This document shows positions 22,751-34,964 of a stretch of DNA of 64,000 nt, piece by piece. The first letter of the stretch is position 1; every line of letters begins with the position of its first letter. The notes below the pieces were generated by a model. The model did no database searches. It was not told where the DNA came from and saw only the letters and a program-made list of their open reading frames with translations. Origin of the DNA: Gamarada debralockiae (taxonomy: Eukaryota > Ascomycota > Leotiomycetes > Helotiales > Hyphodiscaceae); contig NXFV01000163.1 in assembly GCA_002803225.1 (NCBI GenBank), positions 62,001 to 126,000 on the forward strand, given 5' to 3'. The position numbers and the translations under genes were made by a program.

Positions 22751-25470
22751 CTAAAGTCGGGCACTTGCAATAGAAGACATCTCGCCAGGTGCATGGTAGT
22801 TCGGGACCTTCATCTCTAAAGCCTTCCCACTATAGCCCAAGTCCTCAGCTACGAGCATGGCGCACTTCTCCCCAATAAGCAGCGCAGTCGAGTAAGTGTT
22901 GCAACCAACATTGTCAGGGCAGATACTCAGATCAGCAACCTTCAAATTCTCCACACCATGCACGTTGAGACGTTCATCAAGCACGCCATGCTTGACGATA
23001 CTATTTCCCTCCTTAGGAGCCATTGAGCACGTTCCAAGAGAATGCCAAGTAGTTTCAACATGGCGTTTAACCCATTCCTCAATATGCGCGATGTCTTTCT
23101 TGGTGTACTTGAGATCGTCGTGCAAGTCTCGCTGGTTGCTGTTAAGGAAGCTGGCCTTGGATGGTTTTCCTGAATCCAGAGGCATAGACCAGGATCCGTG
23201 CTGGATTCCGGCTGTGATATTGCCGGGGAGTGCGTAAGCTTTGGTGGTGGCGAGATCCATGTCTTTGGCGCGGGCTTCGGAGTCGAAATCGTAGAAAGGG
23301 TGCTAGGCTCATTAGTGTGATTGTTAGGGGAACGGTCCAGGAATACTGGTAGACATACCATTGCTTGGACTTCACCAGCGTAGGCGTCCATGCGTCTTGC
23401 AGTCTCTCCTTGTAGGGCGTTAGTAGATCTTCCAGAGGGGTACAATCGGAGTTACGGACTTGACTTGATGTATCCCCAGACCATGGGCGCCATGTCACGC
23501 TCGTCGTTCATAAATCCAGCATCAAAGTCAGGAGCTTCGTACGGGTCGGGGGACTTGATGTGGGTGAAGCCACGAGAGAACGGATCTTAAAAAAATTTAG
23601 GGTCAGCATATACATGATCAGGGAAGAATAACGGAGCCGAGAGCTTTTGACAGTTCCGAGACAGTATTCTATGCGAAAGATATCCATTTCCGAGTAGAAT
23701 TCGGGAGTATATCTCATGAATTGGCATGGAATGGGGAAGGAGTGGCTACGAGAATTTGCTTACATTCCAAAAAGTGGAACATCGTGAAGAATTTCCCGGG
23801 TGGCATGAGCATGTGGTCTCCGAACCACCTTTGAAAGTCAGTCAATATCTTTGAAATTAGGCACGTGGATTCAAACTTACCCAGCAATAACAGAGTAATG
23901 CATGACAGGCTTGTCAGGCTTATTCTTGAAATAACTTTCCCAACCGCTCCTGAAGTGTGGAGTAGGCCAGCTATCCATTTCCTTCAATTCCTCCTCTGTT
24001 GGACGGACCTTGACACCGGCTTCAATGCCATTAGTAGCAAGTGGACCAGTACCCTTGAGGTTCCATTCATCGAAGACAGCTTTCTGGACTTCCGGAACCC
24101 CTCGGACGAAGTCGTCGAAACTCTCAGTGTCTATTATAGAGCTATCAGCCATTGGTTCAATCATTGAAATGGGGTGAGCGATCATACCAGGCTTAGCACG
24201 GAACACAGAGAACGTCAAGTAATGATCCTGGAAATTGAGACCGACACCCGGTAAGTCCACGATGGGCTTGACGCCAACCTTCTGCAACTTCTTGGGATCA
24301 CCAATACCAGAGCGCTGGAGGATCAATGGTGATGAGAGGGTGCCGCCGGAAATAACGACCATTTTTCGGGCACGGAAGGTCCGAGATTGTTGCTGCTTGT
24401 GGGGACTCGTATCAATAATGTTTACTAAGGGGAATGGAACTACGTACTGATGGGTGAAGAGGCTTCGTTGGGACGGTGCGAACTCCGACTGCTTTGCCGT
24501 TCTCCATGATCACTTTGTCGACTTTGGTGTTGCATTGCAGGTGCAAGTTCTGGTGAACTGCACGTGTGGAGTGGATATAAGCATGGGCAGAGTCGCTTCG
24601 ACGCCCAGTCTGCAATGAAGTTGTCAGTTTCTGTTTTGATCTCGTAAATTCTTAGATTTTACTTACGTCCCTGTTAATCCATTTGAGCCAGTGCTCAGCA
24701 CCACTATTTTCTTATGAGCACTTTCCAAGCCTTTCAGTGTTGAAGTAAACTTACTGGCCAGTCACAAGGTCCTGAAGGTCATCAGTGGTCGGAATGCCCT
24801 GAGACTCAGCAGCTCTCAAGAAATCCTGCATGATCGGATAAGTATAGTTGCCGAAAGAAACCTTGATTGGCCCTTCAAATCCGTGGATGTCCCTGTTTCT
24901 TCTTAGCCTGCCGATCAGATACCAAAAAATCCAACGATTGGAAGTCTCACCTGTTGTTAGAAGCACGCTGATACGTCTCATGCTTTCGCATAAGTGGGAT
25001 CAACTCTTCTGTAGACCAACCTTTGGCTTGGAAGTCATCATAATCTGAAGCCGATGCTCTAGTGTACATCATGAAGTTGATTGATGAGCCGCCACCAAGG
25101 ATGTGGGCACAGGGGACAATGGCTCTACGGCCGTTGAGCCATTCTGAGGGACGTGAATAGTAGAAGGATGCAGTCTTGCTGTCCAATTTCATGTTACGCG
25201 GGTCTAGGAAGGTAAGTGGTATGCTTGAAAGGCAGGAGCTTAGGGAAATGTACAGATTCCAGGACGGTAGACCCATGGGTTGTTCAAATTGCTCTCGCCT
25301 GCTTCAATCAACAGGACCTGAAGATTGTGATCCAGGTTGGCCAATCTGAGTGGACTCAGTCACTACCACAGAGACAGAAGCACTGGAGCGGAGACTGACC
25401 TGCCAGCAACTACACATCCACAACTCCCGCCTCCACACACAATGATATCGACTTCGTCGGGCACGGTCAT
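22751..25470 (-). CDS. AOX1: FAD-dependent alcohol (methanol) oxidase, peroxisomal
   Basis: Twelve exons: 25470-25400, 25345-25254, 25203-24951, 24892-24755, 24703-24667, 24609-24448, 24395-24188, 24130-23881, 23828-23764, 23585-23460, 23408-23359 and 23302-22751. They encode 667 aa, the normal length of fungal alcohol oxidases. GGGSCGC near residue 13 is the FAD fold of GMC oxidoreductases, NPWVYRPGIYPRNM and ILGGGSSINFMMYTR are alcohol-oxidase hallmarks, and TWHSLGTCSM carries the catalytic histidine. The protein ends in A-R-L, a good PTS1 peroxisomal signal. The enzyme oxidises methanol and short alcohols to aldehydes with H2O2 release. The intron 24131-24187 is a multiple of three without a stop; the 23459 donor is GTCCGT. 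Confidence 0.94.
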
Positions 25471-27011
25471 TTTGAATTATGTTATGATATTCTTTCAATC
25501 AATTTTATTTGTTGTATGATATAGAATGTACGAGAAGATTTGACACTCCTAGAATGAAATTGGGTTCTTCGTCCAGTTTTAAACCCCCAACCCCCGCACG
25601 ATATACCAAGCTAGCCAAGGGGGTCGGGGTGAGATGGTAGGAACTCTGACGCGGACTACGTCTTGTTGAGTGGTTACCAGTCGACTCAATTGGTTTCCAA
25701 GATGCCGTCTCACGGCATTATTGCAAATTATCCCAAGTTTGCTAATCTTTTGAGCTGTTACCCCTCTTCTTAAGAAGCTCGGGGCCTTCCAAGAACCAAT
25801 TGGCAAAATAGTGAAAGCCGGGAAATCCCCGAGTGATGTCCTTGCCCCCCTGAAAGACTAAAAGGGGGATGGAAATAGACCGGACTTGAAAGCTTGGGCT
25901 TGATATCAAATGAGGACTCAATATCAAATGCAAATTCGGGGTTTTAGGTCTTGGCCGCTGCATCCGGAGAGCTCCAGTTTTACCCCGCAATGTAACGAAA
26001 AAGACTCACTTCTACTTTTAGAGCTGAGTCTCTTATCCTTGCCATCCAGTAAGAGGAGAATGTTTTGCAAGGAAAAGACGAACTCGTACGACAACTTACA
26101 AATAGCAAAAAGCTCCTCCCCGATGTGACTATTGCTCAGAACTTCCAACGTGCTCAAAGTCGAGACAATAGAACACGGCTCAAGATGTTCAGATACTCAT
26201 ACGGGATCGCCCACACCACACAGGTAATGGAAATCTAGAAATCGACATTCACGACGGAGAATTAAAAAGCCCAGGCCATGAATCCCATGTTAGCTTGTGC
26301 TACCGACGGATCCGGGCTGTCAGCCAGCTGCGCCATCCGCTCAGGGATCCCCGCCGATCAGCAAGCAATCAGTCAGAAATATAACTGGGGCTCTACAACG
26401 TCCATGCGCCAAAGCATTATAGCCTGAGAATCATGCATGGGGAATAAGAATTTGAAATGTGGAGGCGGGAGCATCAAAGTTTCGGCGGGCCAGTCGAGAC
26501 GCCTGCGTTAGTGTTTGCGGGGTAGTTGCCGCTCTTAGTCGGAACCCACTTCCACTACTATCCGTCCGGACCGTCTCGAAAAAAAGGCTTTGGCGTCTGT
26601 CAAAATTGGAGCGGCGAGTGCTATGTGGGGGTAGCACGTGCCATCAGGGTACATGAAGCTGCTGCATCAAGTGCTGCACCTCGATTCAATGTTCCAGCGA
26701 GAAGGAAAAACTTTGCGACCCCTGCTCCTCAGACCATTCAGCCACATTCGTAACTTGACGAAACTTAAACCCCTTGGATGACATGCGAGGCGACTGGTCA
26801 GTAAGGAAAACAATAAGGACAACCCCCAAGCTACTGTGCTTCGTACTCCAGCATCAGGAAGATAATTCTTGCAAGGTGAATCCTAGTATTAAGCTTACTG
26901 CAGTTCTGCATATTAAACCCCTCTCGCCCCGTGACACGATGGGTAACTACCTGCGAGTATTCAGTCGATCAAATGAACACCTCCGCCTAAATTGGAGGTT
27001 TGGCCTGAACT
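25471..27011. other. alcohol oxidase promoter region and intergenic DNA
   Basis: About 1.5 kb upstream of the alcohol oxidase start and downstream of the secreted-protein gene. Short ORFs on both strands carry no motifs. No tRNA or repeat is recognised. Confidence 0.4.
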
Positions 27012-28436
27012 TCAAGAAGGAATGGCGCTTCCCCCGCCACTCAGCGCGATAGTCTTGCCCCCCAAATAACCGTTCAAAACCGCACTCGCATTGTAGTAAA
27101 TATTAAAACCCTGACTGTAAATATTGGACAGGGTGGTATCCTCATCTGTAAAGTTCTGAATAGTTGTCGTGTTTGTCAAGGTCCACGTCGAAGTGTGATC
27201 AAGATAAACATCGAAATATGCCTCCCCAAAGCCAGAATATGCTGATCCCGTCCAGGAACTATGTGAAGCCAAAGACCAGCTGATGAAGCTGGAGTTGTAG
27301 GCTACCAGATCACCGACTAGAGCAGACTCTGAGACATTCACGTATACTTCGGCCGGTTGAAGGTTTGGCTGCTGTGAATAGTCGGCATAGTAGTCGAAGT
27401 CCTGCGTGATTTGAGAGTAGTTGGCCACAACAAGTATCCCACTTGCGGTCACGAGCTCGCTGTCGTAGAGAGAAACATCGATAATCGTGTTGCCAAACCA
27501 AAGGCCTGGCATTGTTGAACCAAGTGTGGTGATCTTCGAACTTGTTAGGGACAATATTGCTCCGGACTGTCGTTCCTGAGAGGAGAAAATGGCCACGCCG
27601 CCGAGCAATCCGGCGGTAGTCTCACACTTCGTGAGATACGCTTTTTGCAAGCCATCCATAAAGATCGTGGGTCCGTTTTCAGAGATGGCGACAACATTGG
27701 TGGCATAGATCTCTCCCAGCGCATAGAATGTAGCACTTCCAATTCCAGTCGTGTGAGCAACAGAATCTGAAATGTGTAGGTAGCCGGCTGGGCTGTCTCC
27801 TGAGAACGAAGAGGATCGCTTGCCGCCGGAAAAGTGTTGGACGTTGGAGACATAAGCCGTACCGTTTCCAGAGGCGTAAACACCATGGGAAACTGGTCCA
27901 GAGCTGTAGAGCCAGGCGTTGTCAACATACACCACGCTATCCGTTCCGTATACATAGATGTTCGCAGCGCCGTTGTGCACCGTCACGTTGAGATTATCGA
28001 AATATCCAGTTGACGCATTGGCCTATGAACATGTGAGTTTTTGTGGGGCCGAAACATGGGAATGATTCATTGGACTTACCACGTTGATTGCAGCATTGAA
28101 CCCATAAAAACTTGATTCCAGCAAATTTGACGCGTATCCGTACTTCACAACATCCACATAAGACAAGTTCAGTTCCGCACCATTTGCGGCCAGAATGACG
28201 CTCGTTTGATTGAGAGTAGTGGAGAAGGTTTCGTGGTCGATTGACGTGGAGTTGCCCTCAAACGTGTAGGTTGCAATAATGGGGCTTGGCTGAGCACTGA
28301 TGAATGGGACGCTGTAGTTTGGTACAATGGCATTGTCGGCTGTCCACAACAATGGCGAGATAATATCGGACGGATCTGAAACAGACACCGATGCAAGCAC
28401 TGGCCCCAAGAGGAAGGCAAGATAGACGAAATGCAT
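27012..28436 (-). CDS. secreted protein, repetitive beta-strand-rich
   Basis: Exons 28436-28080 and 28022-27012 encode 455 aa. The 57-nt intron has GTAAGT and CATAG and keeps the frame. ATG 28436 begins a clear signal peptide (MHFVYLAFLLGPVLAS). The mature part is rich in S, T, N, Y and V, with many N-glycosylation sites, and short irregular repeats such as ANIYVYGTDSVVYVDN and SGIGSATF-like units. This suggests a right-handed beta-helix or similar solenoid (inference). No catalytic motif is recognised. A cell-wall or host-surface role is possible but unproven. Confidence 0.75.
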
Positions 28437-29545
28437 TTTGGTGGTGCTTCGCAGATAGACGATGGGATGGACGCCTCGAAATTGATGGACTGGAAACTCA
28501 ATTCGAAACGCGGGGCCCCATATCCTCTCTTTATAGGATTTCGAGCTCAGTGAAATCGATATAATTTCGACCTGGATAAGCATTTCCCCGCCATTGACCT
28601 AGGGAGGTCGAGGACTGCAGGTGGATCTCATCTCCTCAACAGTAGGGACGAATATCAACAACAGAGCTTGAAAGCACGTTCCTTCCGATGTTGAGGACCG
28701 GTGATATCACCAAATGAAGTTCGTGAGGTGTTTGTCGTCCCAACCATCGAATCATCTTCCTCGTAGGAAAGATTTCCTTTCTGGTCGGCATGGGACCAAA
28801 AGCCTCTTCCTCCGCGGACGCGTCATCCGCCATCCTATGGAATTGAAGATTGATCGATTACTCGGAGCTCAGACCTCATGGCGGTACCAACACTGAGTTC
28901 TGTTGTCGTAGTTTGTGGTATGCAGGTCTGTTCGGAAGGTGGCAGTTGGAGGTGCTCATGTGGAGCCGACGTTCAAGTACCGGTAATTTCGTCGGGTACC
29001 TTGTACTCTCCTTGAAGCTTTTCATTCTGTCGATGGTGGAATATGTGGGGCCGAGCACGTCCCCAAAGAACATCTTCATCATTGAGAAGTTCGAGGTCGC
29101 AAAGCAAGCATTGTTGATGCCAAGATTGAAAAATCCGTCATGTTGACTGTCTATGAGGATCATCGGCTCCCCCACAAAGAGATGCCGGGACCTCAATGTT
29201 GACGATCCATATTCTGCACTCCCACTGGGGATTGTGCAAAACAGCACATTAAGTTCCCTGCTATTGTTGAAGGGTTGAAGGGATTTGTGGAGAATGATGC
29301 AAAGGCACATGAAATTTGAAAAGAAAATGAAAGATCTGAGCACGGACCACCTCGGTTCAAAACCACATCACGTGAATACGCTGAATAGGGACCTGGTGAA
29401 AGTGGAAGACATGAGGGGTTGTAGCCAAGTGAGAGTGGAATCTATGTCCAATTGGTTTTAATGAGTAGAATATTGTACAGCCCATGACCGACTTCAAATC
29501 CCATGCCATGAGTAAAGCATACCCGAAATAAAACGCCTACAACGA
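28437..29545. other. intergenic stretch with weak minus-strand ORFs
   Basis: Minus ORFs at 28876-29343 (155 codons, no ATG at its edge) and 28636-28833 (ATG 28833, 65 aa) carry no recognised motif and lack supporting splice pairs. They are left uncalled. Confidence 0.35.
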
Positions 29546-31392
29546 TCAACCCTCCCTTGGAGCTGCAGGCGCAACTCTCTCAACCACAGTTTCAGGCGGT
29601 GACTCCAAAGTCTTCTCGCCATCACCAACTCGAGCCTCTTCCTCTTCCTTCTTTCTCGCAGCCTCACCACTAGCACCACCCTGCTTCAAGCCCTTTAGAC
29701 TCTTCCACTCCATTGTCAACCCAGCCAGAATCGTAGCACTCGCGCAAGCCACAGCAACTTTCAGCGTATCCGACAACGCGGCATTATAAGCGACCAACAC
29801 TTTGTCCAAATACTGTGGTGGAACAAGATGTCGCAACTCAGTCGCACCAGTGTTGACAATCAAAGAAGGGTTAAGGCCCGCAGCATTCGAGAGGTGGGAT
29901 ACAAGACTGTGTGTGAAGACCGTTTCGCCGATAGAGACGAATATAGCGCCACCGAGGCCTTGCATGAAAAACATGAGCGAAACTCCTGTCATGACGTCTT
30001 TCTTGTCGAGGCAGGTTTGGGCTGCCATTCCAGCTTGTTGCATTCCGAGACCGAGACCGAAGCCATATAGAACCTGATAGCCAATCCATTTCCCTGACCC
30101 AGTATCGGTTTTCAGGGTAGTAAGAAGGCCAGCCCCGATAGACATGATGATAGAGCAAGCGATGAGTTGAGGAACGTAGTAGCCGGTCCACTGTGTCAGC
30201 ATTCCTGCTGTTATACTGGCGATAACTAGCGATAAGACGAGTGGGAGAGTGTCAATTCCAGATTGGACAGCAGTGACGCCTTTGATGGCCTGGAACCAGA
30301 GGGGGAGGAAATAGATAATGACCATCATAGATCCTGGTGAGAGGATGGAGTAGTATACGCCGGAAGCAACACTACGCTGTTTGATGATTCGGATGGGGAC
30401 TGTTGCATTGTCGCCTTGCCAGAATTGAATCCGGACGAACAATCCAAGGAGAATGCCTGCGAGGATGAAGAGAACAATTACCCGTGCGCTATCCCAAGGA
30501 TAGGTGGTTCCTCCCCACTGGAGTGCAAGAAGTAGGCAGACGACACCGGGAAGGAAAACGATCGTTCCATAGGGATCCAACTTCACAATTTGTTGTTGTA
30601 TGGTATCGGTGTTCTTGCTGGGCTTTGTCTGGAGAATGAAGAGGATGACGGCAACGACGACTCCACCAATTGGAAGATTTATGTAGAAACACCATCGCCA
30701 AGAAACTCGCGTTGTGAAGGCACCACCTAGAAGTGGTCCAGCCACCGATGCAACTCCGAAGACAGCACCGAAGATGCCTTGATACATGGGCCGCTTGTGA
30801 AGAGGGATCGTGATGACCATAATGTTGATGCAGCCACTAAAGATACCGGCGGATCCCAGGCCAGCAATTGCTCTTCCGACGATGAAGGCTTTAGAGTTCG
30901 GTGCCGCGCCACAAACAGTTGACTGTCAAAAAAGTAAGCCAATATGCATAGCGACAAAAAGGAAGGTATCTTACACCAATTTCGAAGATGGCAATGGCAG
31001 TGAGCAAGACCCATTTCGCAGAGTAGAAAGTGTATATTCGTCCATACATAAGTTGGAAAGCACAAGTGGTAAGCAGATACGCACTACCATACCATCCAAC
31101 ATCATCGATCGAATGGAAGTCGTCGGTAATCTTGGGGATGGCTGTTCCGATGATCGTACGATCCTTTGGGAGGCTTATCAGTCACGTATTGCGGGTGTTT
31201 GATCTGGGGAAACCTTACAAGAGCAACGAGGAACATGGAAAGATAGATGGCGGGCATGATCAAGAGAATCCTTTTAAAACTGGGAAATTCATCTTCTGTC
31301 TCAACTTTCTCAATCGTAGGCGCTGTGCCTGCATTCTCGACGTCGACTTCCGTAGGCGCGGAGTGTCGTCGCTTTTCTGTGGCTGTTGCCAT
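29546..31392 (-). CDS. DHA2-family MFS drug:H+ antiporter
   Basis: Exons 31392-31219, 31163-30975 and 30922-29546 encode 579 aa. The introns are 55 nt (GTAAGG, GTGACTGAT, AAAG) and 52 nt (GTAAGA, TTGACAG). The N-terminal tail is acidic, and the first helix leads into [16 protein letters not shown], the DHA2 signature. Motif C ([15 protein letters not shown]) and [12 protein letters not shown] follow, and about 14 membrane segments can be counted. The tail is charged. Such transporters export toxic compounds or fungal metabolites at the plasma membrane. The gene is transcribed divergently from a Zn2Cys6 regulator, a pairing that often reflects local regulation. A near-perfect inverted repeat sits between them at 31885-31907. 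Confidence 0.92.
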
Positions 31393-32157
31393 GACTGTAG
31401 AGCGAGAGGCTTATATGATTCTGAGGTCGGGAGGGTAGGTAGGAGGGTAAGTAACTATTGAGGCGAGATGAGATGAAGGAAAGGATATGAGTGAATGGAC
31501 TTCGCTCGAAGTTGCCTGATTGTAATATACGCAAGTAATGAACACGATAATCGAAGGAAACAAAGAAAACTATATAGTTAGACGCCATTGCGTGGTATGC
31601 AGTGTTGCCTTTCATGTGAGTCGTTCGAAAATAAGAGACCATAGAAATCGGAGGAATAGAAAGAGGTCTCACGGGGGGCGTCGGTGCGGATGGGTAATGT
31701 GATGGATGGAGTTCGCAGCCCGTCAGCGTGCGAAATATTTGAGGGCATTTCGGGACCGAAATCTAGTGTGTCGGATATTAAAATCACCGAAGTAACCCGA
31801 TTCAAATACAGTTACCTGCAAACGCTTCATTCAACATTCGACGATATTGATAATAAGTAGACCAGAACGTGCGGTCTTTCCAAGGCCGGTCCAATAATTA
31901 GACCGGCTGCCCCTTTTCAGATTCAGATTCATTTCTGCCTTCCAACTCCAACGTTGAAAACCCTCATCTTACGGAGGACGCGGCCAAAAGTAATCGGACG
32001 GTGCTTTAGTGGGCGATCTAGCGTGGTTACAGGGCTTTCCAAGCTGTCATGCCACTGTAATTTAGCGAGTTCAAAGCCTGTGAGATCCCTCTACTGTATA
32101 TTAAGCTATTTACTAAATAGGCTTAGTCAATTTCTGGATACGCCGATAACCAGAAAC
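31393..32157. other. shared divergent promoter region
   Basis: This region separates the transporter and regulator start codons. Apart from the inverted repeat at 31885-31907 and a CCAAT box inside it, nothing specific is recognised. Confidence 0.5.
31885..31907. promoter_or_regulatory. inverted repeat in divergent promoter, candidate Zn2Cys6 site
   Basis: GCCGGTC and GACCGGC are perfect 7-bp arms separated by 9 bp that contain CCAAT. Zn2Cys6 dimers bind paired CGG/CCG triplets, so this is a plausible operator for the neighbouring regulator (inference). It lies 480 bp from the transporter ATG and 250 bp from the regulator ATG. Confidence 0.45.
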
Positions 32158-34541
32158 ATGGCTTCTCCATCCTTCATTTCAACACCAAAAATGCTGGCAA
32201 CTCCATCTGGAACACCTCAAGGGGCACGTCCCCCAACTCCAAAGATCACTCGAGGCCACTCATGTGTACTATGTCAACAGCGCAAGGTCAAGTGCGACAG
32301 ACAGAAACCGTGTTCAAATTGCATCAAGGCTCGAGCAGAATGTGTTCCAAGCGCTCCGACTGTTCCCCGTCGGAGGAGAAGAAAGTTCACGGAGCAAGAT
32401 CTCGCCGCAAGGCTTCGAAGATATGAGCATTTGTTAAAGAAGAATGGCATCAAAATTGAGGAAGACGAGGATGCACCTGAAGACCGTCCTGAACCAAGTA
32501 ATGTTGAGAGAAGCCTGCCACTCGAGGTTCCAAGGCCTCCCCAGGCAGATAAGGGCATGCTATTCGCTGATCATCAAAATTCGCGTTATGTTGAAAAGTA
32601 TGTTCTGCTTCGAAGTTCTGCGCACCACATGACTGACGAGCCCAGCACTTTGTGGGAGAACCTGAGGGACGAAATCCAAGATCCCAAGGAAGCTTTGCAA
32701 ACATCTTCAGATGATGAGATCAACGAGACCAATCCGTATCCCGACGCTGGAGTATTTTTTCTCAGTCACGGAGCGGCGACCAAAGATCTGAGTTCCCTCC
32801 ATCCCCCGCCAGTTCAGATCTTCAGGCTGTGGCAGACCTTTCTCGTCAATGTCAATCCGTTAGTCAAGATTTTTCATGCCCCCACTGTCCAGCAAATCAT
32901 TCTCGATGCTACTGGGGACCTGGCAAATGTACCAAGAGCAACAGAGGCTCTGATGTTCGCTATATATCTGATCGCTGTGACATCTTTGAAACCTGAGGAA
33001 TGCGAAACCATGTTTGGCGAGTCTCGCACAAACCTTCTGTCAAAGTATTCGCACGCGACGCAACAGGCTTTAGTTAACGGGAAATTTCTCAAATCGGTGA
33101 ATCTATATTCATTGCAGGCATTTTCACTCTTCCTTGTGAGTTGTCACTCTTTCTCTCTCTTCTGGCTTAAACTCCCTTCTGGTGAATAAGCATAAGCATG
33201 AGTGTCATGTGCGCTTAATGTCAGGCTGCATGCATTAAGACTGGTTGATACGAGTGGTTGCTGATGTTTCGCGTGTAGCTTGCTGTTCGTAGAGGGTACG
33301 ACCCTCAGAGTTTGTGGGTTCTCACTGGTGCTGCTGTTCGCATTGCTCAAAGGCTGGGGATTCATCGCGATGGAGCGGACCATCACATATCCCCCTTCGA
33401 CGCTGAAATGAGAAGGCGAACATGGTGGCAGGTCGTGTTTCTTGACGGGCAATCCTCAAAGCTCGCAGGTGCAGGCTTTCCAGTATGGCTCGCGAAGTTC
33501 GATACGAAACTACCACTGAATATAAGTGACAGCGACCTGAGTCCGGGTATGAAAGAAATTCCCGTTGAGAAAGAAGGGGCAACCGAAATGTTATTTTGCT
33601 GTCTCCGATATGAAGTGGCCCAGGCGCTTCGCAAATTTGGAGGCTTTGGCGAAACTAAAATGGGACACTGGTATATTAAAACAGGCCCCGACCTGATCGC
33701 TGAAAAGGACAAAGCCATCGATGAACTGGAGGTTCGATTTGAACAGAGATACATTCGCTATTGCGATCCATCGATTCCTTTACATCTTCTTGCTATTTAC
33801 ATGTCGAAATCTGTTATTTGCACTATGAGATTGATGGCCCATCATCCGCGCCAGTATCCCGACAGAGGGGCAAGTATGCCACAGAAGGAGAAGGACATGA
33901 TCTTTTCAGAGAGTCTGAAAGAGCTTGAGATTGCTGCGATGGGACATTCGAACAAAATTGTCCAAGGATTTCAATGGCACATCCACGTCCACTTTCAACT
34001 AGATGCCTTCATATACGTCCTGAGCGAACTTAGACATCGAACAACGGGAGAGCAAGTAGATCGTGCGTGGCAACAAGTGGAGACATCATTCGAGCATCGC
34101 CCGGAGATGCTGAGCGAGACGAAGAACAGCTTGTATTATGCAATTGGGAATCTGACTCTTAAGGCATGGACAAAGCGAGAGGAAGCTGGAGGACTATATC
34201 AAGATCCGCATCAATTGACGCCGCCGCGTTTCATTTCTGTACTGCGTTCGCAACGAAATATTGCTGCGCCAGCTCCACCGCCGCCGGCTACTGAATGGCG
34301 AAGCGAAAATTCGTCCGCAAATTCAAACCGCATGCTCGGATATACCAGCAATACAATCCCGGAACGTAGCTCTTATGACATGGCTGCGGAACAGTGGAAG
34401 ACTATGGACTTCGGGTACGATGTGAACATTCCAGATATCACCCCCAATGACTGGGAATACTGGCAGACTCTGATGGATGGAGATCTTCCAACCTTTACAG
34501 GCGACATGGCGGAATATTGGGGGCAGCAGCAACAGCAATAG
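32158..34541 (+). CDS. Zn2Cys6 transcription factor with fungal_trans domain
   Basis: Exons 32158-33135 and 33279-34541 encode 746 aa; the 143-nt intron runs from GTGAGT to GTGTAG. The binuclear cluster C-x2-C-x6-C-x5-C-x2-C-x6-C begins at residue 36 and is followed by a basic linker (PRRRRRK) and a leucine-rich coiled segment (LAARLRRYEHLL). The middle homology region has the usual fungal_trans landmarks, including RIAQRLGIHRDG and EMRRRTWWQVVFLD. The tail ends in a glutamine run. The upstream frame is open to 31954, but ATG 32158 gives the normal distance to the cluster. It is likely the local regulator of the divergent transporter gene (inference from position). Confidence 0.92.
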
Positions 34542-34964
34542 ATCTCCAATCATTGCGCGTCCGGAATCTGGCGCTGACAGAAATGACCCTTCGTTCTGAT
34601 TGGCCAATCCAATTGGAAACTCCACCACTGAGCACCATGCATGACCCACTACGACTAGTCTGTATGCAAGCCTCTAGACATTTGATCAATGGCTGAAGGT
34701 CCCAGTCACATATATCCAACATCGTTATAGGCCTGTGTTTTCCCCGCTCATTTTGTTGCGGCTCTCGGTAAAATCGCTTCACCGTGTAGAAGCCTCCAGA
34801 CAAGGCTGCGGAAAGCCCACCGAATCTGGGTAACGCACCCATCCATGAGAGCATATTACTGTTGCCTATGTGTTTCAAAATGGTTATATTGTCAGAGCCT
34901 TCGGAGAATGTCGTCCATTTATCGCAAATTTCCTTCATAAGAGGGCGTATTTGGTGACCTCAAG
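34542..34964. other. short intergenic stretch with antisense ORF
   Basis: A minus ORF from ATG 34938 to 34495 (147 aa) fills this gap and overlaps the regulator's 3' end. It has no motif and its codons look ordinary. It is noted but not called as a gene. Confidence 0.3.

Noticed and set aside
26290..26360. GC-rich piece with tRNA-like look
   Set aside because: No consistent cloverleaf with A and B boxes could be drawn.
34495..34938. 147-codon minus-strand ORF
   Set aside because: Overlaps the regulator's 3' end, has no motif or homologue I recognise; kept only as a note in the gap entry.
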